A DNA stretch of 64,000 nt, from positions 14,123,172 through 14,187,171 of the forward strand of contig JAEMBT020000008.1 in the NCBI GenBank assembly GCA_018873245.2, read 5' to 3'. Shown here in pieces: positions 38,099 through 50,179 of the stretch. Numbering within the stretch: position 1 is the stretch's first letter; each line of letters begins with the position of its first letter. A program made the position numbers and the translations under genes. The DNA comes from Archegozetes longisetosus. Taxonomy: Eukaryota; Arthropoda; Arachnida; Sarcoptiformes; Trhypochthoniidae. Below the pieces are notes generated by a model. That model was not told where the DNA came from. It was given only the letters and a program-made list of their open reading frames with translations, and did not search any database.

Positions 38099-39690
38099 TT
38101 TTCTCAATAACTTTAAGCTCTCCATTCAATGACTAAAAATATCTATTCTATAATAAAACACATAATCCAATATAACTTATCTAACCATTTGATTGTAGCT
38201 GAATTTAGATTTAACAAGAATTGTCTTCACAAACGACCTAACTAAACATTAGAAATGGCAGCGGAATTATGAAGGAGATTATAATTTGAATGCTATAAAG
38301 CATTGACCTGTATTTGGCATAGATATTAATTATATTTGTCGCTCAAATTAATTAATTGGATTGATCTGCATAATGCTCTAAGCCTATGTGTTCCGAATAG
38401 TAATAGTATTACCTTTTGTATATATACAACACTCAAATATAGATCCCTCTAATGATGTCATTCTACCATCTATTCTATTGTACAATTATCTTATTCTTAT
38501 TACTATTTTCTACTCATAAGTTTGAATATTTTTTGTTCCGTCTATACCTTAATTAATGAATTGCGGATCACTTTGATTAGGAAAGAAGTGAAGTGAGAAA
38601 GTTTTCTCAACCAAAATCAGGTTTTGTTATAGATATGAGTCTTCGTTGAGGCAACTATCTCTTCAACTCAATCATTAATTAAAAAGAAAACAAGACAAAG
38701 AAGTATTTCGTGACATATCCCTTAAGGTTTTAGTTTAGTTTATATCTGAAGATCAATTTTTTTATTCTTTCTTTCGTCGAATAACCTTTAAGTGAAAGTA
38801 ATTTCAGTTCTAGTAAATTACCATTGCTTTTAAGGGTTTTTAGATTTGTTTTTCTTAAGATTGTTAGCTATTTTTTATACAGTCCAAAACTTTATAATCA
38901 ACGATAACAACAATACAAAGTTGTTGCTCTCTATGGTACACATCAATTTGTTATCAAATTTGATTTTCAACTTGCTTTGATTATTATATTAAATGTAAAA
39001 TAAGTTTGTTTATATCATCAAAACTATGGTCTAAAAGAAAGTATTTCATAGGGACACTACTTCTGGTTGCTGTCAAGTACTATTAATTTAGAGAATGTAC
39101 ACGTACTGAAAGCTGTAAAAGTTAGATAGGGAATAACAAGTTTACAAAACATATATTAGGACTGGCTTTGCATGACATGGCTCTAAATCATTAGTCATTC
39201 ATCAGATTGTTTTGATTTATATCTAAATTCTATGCGCTAATAAAACGAAAAACTAATCAGAATTACAATCTTATCAACTCATGAATAGAAAATTTATTCA
39301 GGAAATCATAACAAATCAAAGTTTACATCTTTGAAAGTTATTGAGCCGTATAAAGACTAAAAATGATAAGTTCTGAAAAAATGTTTTGAAAAAATTATTC
39401 ATAAAAGTATTGAAAAGAGTATTTTATGCAAAAGAAATAGGAGTTTGTTTAAAAAGCTTGAAATTTAGTAGAATTTTCATAAATTTTTCATATAAATTCA
39501 AATGGAGTCAACAAAGTTGACAAATAGTATCAAAAATATTACTATATTCAAAACTGAAATCTAGACAAATAGAGACATGAATACAAAATACGGTTATTTA
39601 TCTAAACTCTTATTAATCCCAAATCGACTAAACGTTTTAATTTCTAAATCAACCAATATTTTAATCAGTAATTCATTTGTCACAGAATTG

Positions 39691-40121
39691 AGTCTTTTAT
39701 TGCAATTGGCGACCAACGTGTTTACTAAATCTCATATATGAACGATTGGTGTTGAATAACCAAACAATCAATTTGAAGGAAAGACTGGAAAAGTGTAGAT
39801 ATGGGACGGATCTAAGGAGAGGAACAGTTTGAAGCGATCACTTGACCGTTATTATGAGAATAATCGTTGTTAGTTAGATTAGGTTAGGTTGGATTGTGTT
39901 GGACTTAACGCAATGGGATGCAAGGAATAGATAAATATTTGAATGAGAATGCCTACAAATTATTAGTCGTCAATCAATACGATTTAACTTATCACAAAGT
40001 GATTGATTTCTCGCGTGACAATCAATTGGTCAAACAATTGAATGTTTGCTATTTAGAGACAAGCGCTAAGAATCCTATTTATGTGGACCAGACTTTTGTG
40101 GTTATGGCGCAAAATATTTAA
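39691..40121 (+). pseudogene. Rab1-like small GTPase pseudogene
   Basis: Degenerate copy of a Rab1-type GTPase, which in the intact parent acts in ER-to-Golgi vesicle traffic. Three reading frames in succession match the family. Frame A (39691-39858) has SLLLQLA, then KSHI-stop-TIGVE in the switch I region, GKT, and IWD before a damaged DTAGQER motif, then YY. Frame B (39860-39916) reads IIVV-S-stop and reaches QW after the same number of codons as in Rab1. Frame C (39918-40121) has IDKY, ENAYKLLV, a mutated NKCD (now NQYD), a perfect LETSAKN G5 motif and a MAQNI ending. At least three in-frame stops and two frameshifts make a functional protein impossible. The P-loop and the prenylated C-terminus are not recognisable. 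The alignment runs without an intron, which suggests a retrocopy, although I see no poly(A) tract. The 68-codon frame C ORF has an ATG but lacks the GTP-binding N-terminal half. Confidence 0.85.
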
Positions 40122-42846
40122 CGATCGATCGCAACAGTGTCGAAGTTGATGAGAACATTAGCAAAAAATCCATTTGAAGCGATAGAACACGTCCATAAAA
40201 AGGCTGAATAAATGTCTTAGTCTTGTAAATGTGGAATTTGTTTCTGATTATATCAGTTTTAAGTTGAAGTTTTTTTTCTTATAATTAATGACTTTAAGTA
40301 TTAATTAAATTAGGTCTAACACAGAACACTATTTAATATGTATTCACTTTCTATGTTTATAAGCAACTTTTGTGCATTTATTTCAAAATATATTCATATA
40401 AACTAATTTAATAAATGTTTTCCTTAATTAATTTTTTTAACATAAAAGTAAACCAGAGTCGAAACAAATTGAAAAGAAAATAAAATACAGGATTGAAATT
40501 AAAGTGAAATATAGTATTGAAATAAAGTAATTATTATATACTGTATATAATGTTGTATTGTATTAGAATTGTACTAAGGTTGTTATTGAAGGTTGAAATA
40601 ATATACTCGCCAGTCAGTAGTAATTGCAATGAGACAACTATTTTCAATGGTTTTCTACAACTGCCAACATGTCACATATCCTTAGTATCTCTTTGTGGTG
40701 AATGCTAGTATCTGAATAGTATCTGAATGCTACTCTCACTTTATTTCTTACTAACCGTTTCATGTTCGCACTTACTACTCTCTGTGGCTAATAAAAAATA
40801 TTGTCTCTCAATTTCATATTATCTAAAGTGATATTGAGAAAGACGAGTAATCTTATAAACCTATTCTTTATACCATTCAGTATAAGATTGAGTTTAAGAG
40901 AGAAATTGTTTCTAAATAGTAGCTGAGGAGAGGTTTGAAAACTAATTTTTAGGCATTTGATGAGCAAATTTTTGTCATGTTTAGCGTTTTTTGTTGTTAA
41001 TTCGAAGCTATACAAGTTTTAATTAAAATAATAGAATAATTTTGATGAACAGAAATACACTAAAGATTATGATTGCAATGCTATAAAAGTAATTCTCATA
41101 TATCTCGATGGCAACAGAGTTATATAATATTTTTGTATAGAATTGAACCCGAAATACCTGAACCAATAAATGATAATATGCATGAAAGAAACTAAAAATA
41201 ATCCCAAAATTGCTCTTATATTTAATAATCCGATTAGTATATTAGTTAATTTAATTTGACTAATAGTGTATCTGTCGTTTTTGTTTCAATATTAATTGCA
41301 GTTGCACTCTTCTAGCATCAGATTTGAAATCAAGTTTTGCTCACCAGTATTTCTATATTTCATTTGAAGAATATTACCCTCTTATATGCTTTAATAATTG
41401 AAATAACAGAGAAATGAACAATTTTTAGACTATCTTTTAAAAGTTTCGTCCACTTCAAAAATGAACATAGATTAACGTAAAAGTTTCAGAATATTATAAT
41501 GTAATGTAATATAAATAGAGAGATAATTTAGAGTTTTGAAAGTAAGAAGTCTGAAGTGCAATTGTTTGATTTGTATAAAAATGTATAAGTGTTTTAAAAG
41601 TATTATGAGTTGTTAGAATGCAAGAGAAAACAGTATTAAGATAAGAATACTTTATGTGCACCAATATCCATATCTATATATTCGTCTATGCATGCTAAAT
41701 AGCTTTTCGCAGATTTATTAGGTTTTTATTTTCGCAGATTTATTCCATACTAAAAACAAAATATTGCCCAACATTAATACTATTTATGGAAATAATTCGA
41801 CTGAAATAATAAATATAAGTTAGAAATAAAGGCTAAAGTAATAGAGATGTAGAATATAAAGAGACGAATAAAAAGTTTTAGTTTTTCAAAATCGAATAGA
41901 GTCAGGAATAGAAAGAAAAGAAAAACTAAAATCAACATTTACAATAAAAAAGAGTATTTGTTACAAAACTGTCTTTAAATCATTGTTAATGCTAACATCT
42001 ATCAAAATGAGTTACTCTTTTGTGCACCATCTTCTCTCATGCAAATCAATTCTAGAAATAATGCTTTTGTAATTCAACCATTTATTGTCTTCTCTATCCT
42101 TTTAAGATATTTAGATAACCAAAGGGCTTATATCAATTATTCACTTTTTATTCAAATACGAAATAATCGATTCAGTCGTACATTCCTTTATTACGATAAG
42201 TTTGATCACAAAAAATATTTGAGTTTATAAATAACATACAATCAAATGAGAGCTTTTAATCTCATAAATATAATCAATAATAGTTTTAAATGTAATAAGT
42301 AATAGATTATTGTTTTCAGATATTCAATAAGACTTAAGCCCTTTTGGTATAAAATTGATCGAAAAGGAGAGAAGACAGTAATGCTTAAAAATGTGTTACG
42401 CATTCATTCTAAGAAAGTGATTGTCACAAAAATGTTGTAATCAGTTATATCTAAAAACCTATTAAAAACAATTTAATTGAGCAAACTTTTTCATTCTAAT
42501 CACTATCTGTTAGATTAATCGTTAAAAACATATTTGAATGTAATTTTGAAGAAAAATCTATTATATCAGTTCTAATGTTAACTTAATTTGTTTAATCAAT
42601 ATTAAGAAGGAGTGAAAACTAGATTTAACTGTAACTCAAATAAGGAAAGTATGCATTTTTGGCCTAATTATTCATTTTCCGTTCAAATATATTGTATTAT
42701 CAATTACGACTATCACATCAATTTTACACTTTCTCTCTAAGCTAAGATTCGTTCAGTAAAAACGTTTTCACTAAATCATTGTGAAACTTATATTCATAAA
42801 AGTCATATTCAAAAAGTTATATTCAAATAGATTGACAAAACTAAAA
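40122..42846. other. Non-coding interval upstream of AGMO
   Basis: AT-rich, no recognisable gene. It contains repeat copy A and, at 42753-42757, a TCAGT string resembling an arthropod initiator about 90 bp before the AGMO ATG. No clear TATA box precedes it, so the promoter position is only a suggestion. Confidence 0.4.
42080..42387 (+). repeat. Direct repeat copy A, upstream of AGMO
   Basis: This stretch of about 305 bp is repeated in the same orientation at 47212-47517. Shared blocks include AATCGATTCAGTC, AGTTTGATCACAAAAAA, ATAACATACAATCAAATGAG, ATATTCAATAAGACTTAAG and GAAGACAGTAATGCTT. The two copies are about 85% identical by eye with only small indels. Similarity may extend weakly about 40 bp further left. 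An open frame at 42039-42230 falls inside the repeat but is not preserved in the other copy, so I do not regard it as coding. It ends about 460 bp before the AGMO start codon. Confidence 0.85.
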
Positions 42847-45800
42847 ATGAATTTGACAAATATTGACTTTGCCTACGAAATGGCCCAAAGAATGGGTATT
42901 ATGTTCTACATAGTGAAACCAACTATTTATAAAGATGTTCATCATGTGCCCAATTTTATGCATCGGGTAAGTTAACTGAAATATACTTTTGAAATACATA
43001 TAATACTAATACGCTAAGTACTTTTCTACTAAGTACTAATAATTTTTAATAATGTATGTTTGTTTTAAGATAAAAGTCAAAAAGTGTGTTACACATCTAA
43101 CTTGCATGCAACCTAACCAATAATGTGCATGATATTATCAAACGAATCAATTCTCATTAATAATTTAATTTTCTTGTTCATTTCTTTAGTTATATCCTAT
43201 TTTAAGCTTAGTTTAGGTTAGGTTAGATCAACATATCTTTAGTCCTTAAATATGATTTTATGGCTTAAGACTGTGCTGAAATTTGACTCTATTTAAGCTA
43301 GTTATTAATCATTTTAATTGTTAAGTATGATTTTAATTTTGAAAATGGTCTGTGTCACAGTCTCTTAAGTGGTGATGTGGTGAGTAGTGTTTGCGCGATA
43401 ATGTGACGGAACTACTCTTATTTTTGACTTGATAAAAATCAGTATACTTGATTGATCTTTACAATTTAAGATACCTTCTGCCGATACTTTCATTTACTAA
43501 CTTTTTCATTATTTCAATGAGAAAATCAGTTACGAAAAAAGATTCAATCAAGTCAAGAGTTTATAAAGATTTAAGAATTTTATTCATTACATTAATACAG
43601 GCATGGCCTCAGTTGACATTCTTGTTCGCAATAGAGTTAGTGATTCGTTATTTCCAGGGAAAGAAAGCTGCACATTATAATGAAGTGATCATACATTCAG
43701 GAGCGTTAATGTTTGCTTTTATTTTTAGGTGAATTTTAATATCATATACAAAAGCTGGTTATATTTCGGTTTATGGTTTATATAGAGTTTGAGTATTAGA
43801 CACTTGTATGGTTACTGTACAATGCTGCCCTAACGCCTAGCTTACTAAACGCATCACTTTCTTACTTAATCTAACTAAGCAAAACATTATATCAATGCCA
43901 CTATTTTAGGTTAAGTTGATTAGGTTAGGTAAGAGAAATAGCGCCTAGCACCTTAGATATATGAAAACATTGTTATGGTAACCACATGAGTGTCTAAAAC
44001 CCGATTCTTACATGAAGACTAGGTTAGGTAACCTAACCTAACATAAATCGAAGTATAACCCAGGACTCGTTAATAGAGAAAAGTTGGTCATAATCATTTT
44101 TATTTCAGATATTTTCAGTACGGAACTATGCTTTACGTTTTTGAATACATTTATGAAAACTATCGCATAATAACATTACCAAATCATTGGCGCATTTGGT
44201 TCTACTCTTTATTCCTGATGGAGTTCATGTTTTATTGCGCTCACAGACTTCTTCACGAAGTGAACTTTCTTTGGGCGAGCCATCAATACCACCACAGCTC
44301 TAAACACTTTAACGTAGCAACTGCTGTAAGACTTTCATGGTTTGAATTGAACATAGTTTACGTAAGTTAGCTTCAATATTGATATTACTTCTCATAAATC
44401 TGATGATCAATTGACAATTATTTTACATTAAGCAAATCTTATCATAAATAAGATAAATATTTGAGGTTCAGTAGATTGTAAATAATTATTGCCTCATTAA
44501 TTGTAGGCCATGGCCATAACACTGAACATAATATTAAGAGAAAGTTATTAACAGATCATATTAAGATCTAAACTTTCTCTAATTTGACTGAAAATTGTTT
44601 TTTTCTTATAATGATAGCCTCGTACATAATTTAATTTACTTATATCTGACATATTAACATCAATTACTCACTTCTTTCTAACTTATTTTCTATCTTTTTC
44701 TATTACTATTCTGTTTAATTTCTAATTGTTTCCTTTGAACATGTTTGAGAAACTAGTTATTAAAAATTTTGATGTAATCGATTAGTGTGTTCTATAAGTT
44801 TTAATCTATGTTTAAAACGTTTGGATTGTTGGCAGCGCGTACTTTATATAAAATGTAAATTAGAGACTACCACTTTCAAAGCTTTATACTATAAACTTCT
44901 ATTCACAACTTTAAGACTGATGTATTTCTAACCACATTTAGTGTAAAGCACGTCCTACCAATAATGCACAACTTTTACATACGGAACACACTACAGTTAG
45001 TGTTCAAATGTTAACTTATCTTAGACCAAATTGTTTTCCTCATCAAATCATAATCAGTTAAACTTTGAATTAGTTTCTGCGAATCAACTCAAACAACTTA
45101 AAAGTGACGTAAATGAGCAAAACAAACAAATGAAATATTTTTATGAATATGAAAGTGTTTTGTAAAATATATTTGACAAACTTCTCGCACTTATTACTTT
45201 GATTATCTCGAGCAAAGTGAAAACAATCTTAACAGAAATTAAGGTTAAACAATAAGTTTTCCCTGAAAAACATCTATAAGTCTATCTTAACAAACGATAA
45301 AAACTAAGAGTTTCTTAAGATAGTGAGAACAAAAAGAGTAGAATCAAAATGAATATCTATTTGATAGTACTACACATCACTGTTAGCGATCGCAATTCCA
45401 CCTCCAATTATGATAACACACATGCAGTTCATGTTCTTATACCAAGCATGGCTTCACACCGAAACTATCGGCAAATTAGGACTTATTGAGTATATTCTCA
45501 ATACTCCGAGTCATCATCGAGTACATCATGGTATGTTATACTTGTTTGTTGTTTAACTAGATCACCTAAATCTTAATCTAATTCTATCAATTTCTCCCAA
45601 CTTATCAACAGCTCGAAACAGGTCTTATATTGATAAGAATTATGGCGCTTATCTTATCATTTTTGATCGACTTTTCGGTACTTATGCTGATGAGAATGAG
45701 AAAGCAGTCTATGGTATCACTACAAGGGTCAGGGGGCATAATATGATACACCAACAGGTTTATTATTATACTCTAATTAATAGAAAAATGAAAAAATCTG

Positions 45801-46691
45801 ATAAAATCTCTCATAAGTTGTTGGCTATATTTGCGGGTAAATGACTTAAGTGTTTAAAAGACTTTCTAACAATTAATTTGAAACCTTTCTAATGACAATT
45901 TAAAGGTCCTGGTTGGAGACCTGGCACATGTAGACTTGGCTTAAAAAGTGAAATCCCTGAGATCACAGATGCTGATTATGAAGATGTGCCTCCAATAGAA
46001 CTGCCTCTATGGCAAGTGGCTTATACTTCGTTCAACTGCGTTATTACTCTAACTGGATTTTACCTGTTCGCTAATCACTCGCAAGTGGTCAGTAATTCAA
46101 TTTATTATAGCTAACTAAATCACTTATAGCTTATTTAATTACTACTAAATACAATTATATACTATATGCACAATAAATTTGATATATTGTCAACACATTA
46201 ATTGATAGCATAACTAATTCCTGATAATTATCTGTAGTTTAAATCGCCAAACAAACTACTTGGAGGAATGTCTTACATAATAATGACATTCACAGGAATT
46301 GCTGCTATTTACGATAAAAGGTATGATAGAATAAAATGAAATGTAAGATGGATTTAATTAGAAATTAGTTGATATTCCAATGGTTAGGCGTTTCGCAGCT
46401 CCGGTTGAATTGTTGCGTTGTATCTCATATTACCCTTTAGAATTATTCGTACTTCCCTGGAATCAATATTCAACAGATGTTAACACTTATATAAAAACTT
46501 TCTTCACTTTTCCAACTCATATCTCTCTATCATCTATAATCTTCACTATCTTTCGTTGGTATTATACCATCTCTGCTCTCCTCTGGCTATTGATTTCATT
46601 ACACAATATGAGAGATAAGTGGAAGTTTGGTCATTCAAATGATAATAATTTGAAAGAAGACATGATCGCACTAACAGTAAAAGTGGAATAG
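42847..46691 (+). CDS. AGMO: Alkylglycerol monooxygenase (AGMO/TMEM195), 8 coding exons, 485 aa
   Basis: ER membrane enzyme of the fatty acid hydroxylase superfamily that uses tetrahydrobiopterin and a di-iron centre to cleave the ether bond of alkylglycerols. Exons assembled by eye: 42847-42966, 43601-43728, 44109-44361, 45368-45530, 45612-45836, 45906-46087, 46238-46320, 46388-46691. All introns are GT-AG (634, 380, 1006, 81, 69, 150, 67 bp), phases agree, and the sum is 1458 nt, an exact codon multiple. Human AGMO is 445 aa. The eight-histidine signature is present: HRLLHE (His128, His132), HQYHH (141, 144, 145), SHHRVHH (217, 220, 221), with Glu133 after the second His. Other family hallmarks are [29 protein letters not shown] and GPGW-PG-RLGL. 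Several hydrophobic segments fit a polytopic protein. The start is the first ATG in frame; the codons before it have no family similarity. The usual Gly after the last HH is Ala222, at the exon 4/5 junction. Exon 3/4 boundaries are the least certain. Confidence 0.92.
43755..44063. mobile_element. MITE-like inverted-repeat element in AGMO intron 2
   Basis: Two blocks near the left end (43755-43775 and 43794-43824) are found again, inverted and in mirror order, at the right end (44041-44063 and 43968-43999). The inner arms share TAGACACT, GTGGTTAC/ATGGTTAC and ACAATG cores and are roughly 80% identical by eye. The outer arms share GGTTATA-TTCG-TTTATG. The right arm carries about 20 extra bases that form a near-perfect palindrome of TTAGG-like repeats (44020-44040). 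There is no coding capacity. The size (about 310 bp) and structure fit a non-autonomous DNA transposon or foldback element. It lies wholly inside intron 2 and does not touch the splice sites. I could not identify a clear target-site duplication. Confidence 0.6.
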
Positions 46692-46982
46692 GTTCAAAAT
46701 ATAGAATTGTAATGGAAAAGGTGATATTGATATCAATGTTAGTAATATTGATAGTTATGCTTATTATGTGCTGTTGGTTTGAATATTTCAATCCGCATAT
46801 GATGTAAATGTTTAATAAGTAATTTGTGAGACATACTAAATTGTGTAACAATTAATGTATATATAGAATCTGTTCAATTTGACTCTCTATACACTTGATA
46901 TCCTTTTGTAAATCATCTCCAAAAATATCTATATCATTTATTCTTTATAAACTTCATCTATTTAACTCAATGTTAAACGTTT

Positions 46983-46988
46983 AATAAA
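46983..46988 (+). terminator. Candidate poly(A) signal for AGMO
   Basis: AATAAA about 290 bp after the AGMO stop codon; the intervening sequence is AT-rich and non-coding. It lies before repeat copy B. Confidence 0.4.
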
Positions 46989-47211
46989 GAGTAAACATTT
47001 AATTATTGATGAGTTGAATAAATAAATCATTTCTAATTCGTAATAAGTTAATAGGTCAAAAGGTATGCTTTAATTTGCATAAACTTCATTTCAATCTATT
47101 CAATCAATGGAAAGTGATTCACTTTTGAATAACTGATAAAATGTGACTAATCTTTTGTAAAATGTTTTATAAAGATTTTTTTTTTGCTATGCATCAAATT
47201 ATATAAGAAGC

Positions 47212-47517
47212 GTTTATTGTTTTTGTACGCTTTTAAGACATTTAGAAAACAAAAGGACTTATAAAGAATTCACATTTTATTCAAATAATGGATAATCGAT
47301 TCAGTCATACATTCGTTTAATACGAAAAGTTTGATCACAAAAAAATATTAGCGTTTATGAATAACATACAATCAAATGAGAGCTTTTATCTCATAAATGT
47401 AATCAATAATAGTTTTAAATGCAATGAGTAATAGATTTTTGTCTTCAGATATTCAATAAGACTTAAGTCCTATTGATATAAAATTTTCCAAAAGCGCGGA
47501 GAAGACAGTAATGCTTG
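47212..47517 (+). repeat. Direct repeat copy B, downstream of AGMO
   Basis: Second copy of the repeat at 42080-42387, same orientation, about 5.1 kb away and about 520 bp after the AGMO stop codon. Similarity stops abruptly after AATGCTT in both copies. It could be a dispersed element family or the scar of an old tandem duplication of the locus. No inverted termini were recognised. Confidence 0.85.
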
Positions 47518-48016
47518 AATTGCTTTCTATATTTGTTACAAATATTGATTAATTTAAGGAAGATAATTCCTAAGAGATAATAATCAATTAGGAATAAAGC
47601 CAATCAATTTTCTGCTATACTTTCAATAAGTCTGAACAAATAGTTTATGTCTAATAGTAAACAGAAAAAGGAATAATTTGTCTGGTAAAGGATATAAAAA
47701 CAATAATTTTCTGCTAGATAATTCATACAAAGCTATCATAGAACCAACTGATTTGTTCTCTCCAATAGCAATGTATTCAATTCTAGTATAGGAATGCATT
47801 GCATTCTCCAATGTATCGTATTTTGTAGTAGCTGTGTATCAGCTATGTATCCCTTCTCTAATAACTATCTATCGCATTCTGCGATCGTCAGCAAACACAT
47901 CGCAAATCTTCCTGATCTGGCAAAGAGTGAGAGGAGAAAATTCTGGCATTTTTGCTGCTCACTTGACCAGTTCATTGTTTTTGTGATGTGGTAAAGGTTT
48001 GTGAAAGTGAGTGAGT

Positions 48017-48017
<1 letters not shown>

Positions 48018-48048
<31 letters not shown>
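48018..48048. repeat. (GA)n microsatellite
   Basis: GA run of about 30 bases after a GTGAGTGAGTG lead-in. Confidence 0.95.
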
Positions 48049-48051
<3 letters not shown>

Positions 48052-49594
48052 TAATATATGGAGCAGTGTTTAAGGCGTCGCAGTTAAGACTTAATTCAAG
48101 CTGTGACTTACATCATACCAAGTGATGCAATTGCTTTCAGTTCATCTCCGGGTTTCTTCATTTCTCCTGTTCTTAGTATTCGTGGACTTCTGACTAGTTT
48201 TTTGCCTCATTTTGCCTTATTTTCAATTTAGTCTCAGTGTGTCATTTGATCGATTTGCTCTCAAATAAGTTAATGTCTGCCAAAAATACATCAATGTTTT
48301 AAGATATTTTTGCAAATTTAGAAATGGAAACTTCTCTTTCGTTGTCATTTATGTCGTGCTTAACGCATGACTGACCAGACATTGGATGAGACTTTGTTTG
48401 CATTCATATACGAATAGATACCTAACTGAACGTGTGCCCCAAATAAGTCAAACTACATAAGATATGTTTTGTACTGTATTGTTTCAATTTTAGGTAATGT
48501 CTTTCGTCTATACATTTCTATTCTAGTCAAATAGTACACTTCTAAAATGTTTTTTTTATTAAGTTAGTAATGATTAGCTAATGCTACGATCGTTCTGACC
48601 CTACAGAGACTAGAATCAAGTTCAACTACCATTATACAAGTCACTTAAACTCATAGATATAATACAAATTCAAATGACTTTAACTAATAGATATAATACA
48701 AATGAGTTTAATATAATAACAATTTATAGATTGATTAATGATTTATATGATGTTATTTTAGCATTTTTGATCCATTTTTCTCACTATACACACATCTGTA
48801 TTAAGATATCTGATGAAAAATCTATGAAAAATGAAATTATTATTAAAATTTGATCATTTATTACTAGTTGTTAGTAAACAAGTATCCACTGAGCATATAA
48901 TTTCAATCAACTTTCCTACAAACACCTCAACCCCTGATCATTAGATTCTGATCAATACTTCATCTAATTGAACATTGTACTATCATTTTATAACACTATT
49001 GTTAATACCAGTATTATCCAATCAATTTCTTTTCAACCATTCAAATAGAACATATTCAATATGAAACTTGTATCTTGTGTTTCACTTACGATGCAATTCT
49101 GTTAGAGCAAGGCTTCAATTTGATGATATAAGCATACAATTTTAGTCATTGCGCATTAGCGAGATGCAGGTCTCATATGCAAGTCCTCATATGCAGCTCT
49201 CATACTCAGGTCTAACAAATTCCTCGGTCATTGGTATTATTTAATAACGTTGATCACATATCATTATACTAGTGGCTATTCATCTACAAGATCATTATAT
49301 TCATTGTTGAGCAATATATTACTGAAATCCTGTTTTTGCTAAGTCTATTTGTTTACTTCACGTGATTATAAACACGAATCAAAGTTATCAATAATAATAA
49401 ATAGTTTGAATTGAATTTCGGGTATTTCAACTGGAATGAACTGGAAATTTGAGATTTGAGCATAGAATCTGTTAATCTTATTTTTATGAGAAAAGCCACT
49501 TCTCATATTACGTGCTTAAGTCAAATACCAGAGTTTACATGTTATTCAAGAGCCGGAATAAGCTTAACTATTTTTCACGCATGCCTCCTAATCA

Positions 49595-49658
49595 CGGCTT
49601 AATACCGAAACGGCTTAACACGGAAACGACTTAATACAGAAACGACTTAATAATGAAA
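49595..49658. repeat. 16-bp minisatellite, 4 copies
   Basis: Four units of exactly 16 bp, consensus CGGCTTAATACGGAAA. Confidence 0.9.
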
Positions 49659-50179
49659 CAGCCCGATATGCAGCTTACAATAAATAAGTAAATTACAGAC
49701 ATTTTTCCTTTGTATAATTGGCTTAATTTAGAGAAAAACCATTAAAAGATAGTGCAATTTTGGTCTGTATAAGTATAGAGTTTTTTCTTTTTACTTCGAC
49801 TTTAGTGTATCTCATTTACAGCATAGCAAATATCAATTTCAATTTAGACTATCTTTGATCAGATCTCTTCTCAACTCGTAGTTTTGGTTCTCAAACGATC
49901 GAGTCTTAGTTTGGAACTAATACTTTCTCACATTACAATTGGATTATTCACTACAAACCGAACTTACATTTAATGCTAAATTATATTAAAGAAGCAATTA
50001 TTCAAAAATTCAATTATGAGTATTAGCGAAGGTTTAGAAAAAGATCTTAATCTAATTTCCAACTAAAAGCATAGGAAATAAATTAATCTAAATTAAATTT
50101 AGAAGTTTTTTCAACAATAAGTAATTAAAATAAGAAGTTTTATCTGCAGTTTAGTACATTTGAAGTTTGCTGTGCTTGG

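Larger units (their letters stand above)
15204..39690. other. 24-kb gene desert between Toll and the Rab1-like pseudogene
   Basis: No multi-motif coding region was seen. Small open frames (for example 24519-24788, 30964-31230 and 35767-35964, +) match nothing I recognise. The stretch holds many minisatellites and two long (CT)n arrays. Slightly GC-richer patches at about 19300-19380, 19830-19960 and 35430-35960 stand out and may be regulatory; the last is discussed separately. The first 600 bp are probably Toll 3' UTR. Confidence 0.55.

Noticed and set aside
39874-39892. TTAGG-like string in the Rab1-like pseudogene as an inserted telomeric repeat
   Set aside because: Codon spacing from IIVV to QW equals that of Rab1, so nothing was inserted; it is mutated coding sequence.
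42781-42846. Upstream part of the first AGMO ORF
   Set aside because: It begins with GTG; the first ATG in frame is at 42847 and matches the expected N-terminus length.
43448-43600. N-terminal extension of AGMO exon 2 as an independent ORF
   Set aside because: The frame is open but lacks family similarity, and a phase-matched acceptor at 43599-43600 joins exon 1 precisely to AWPQL.
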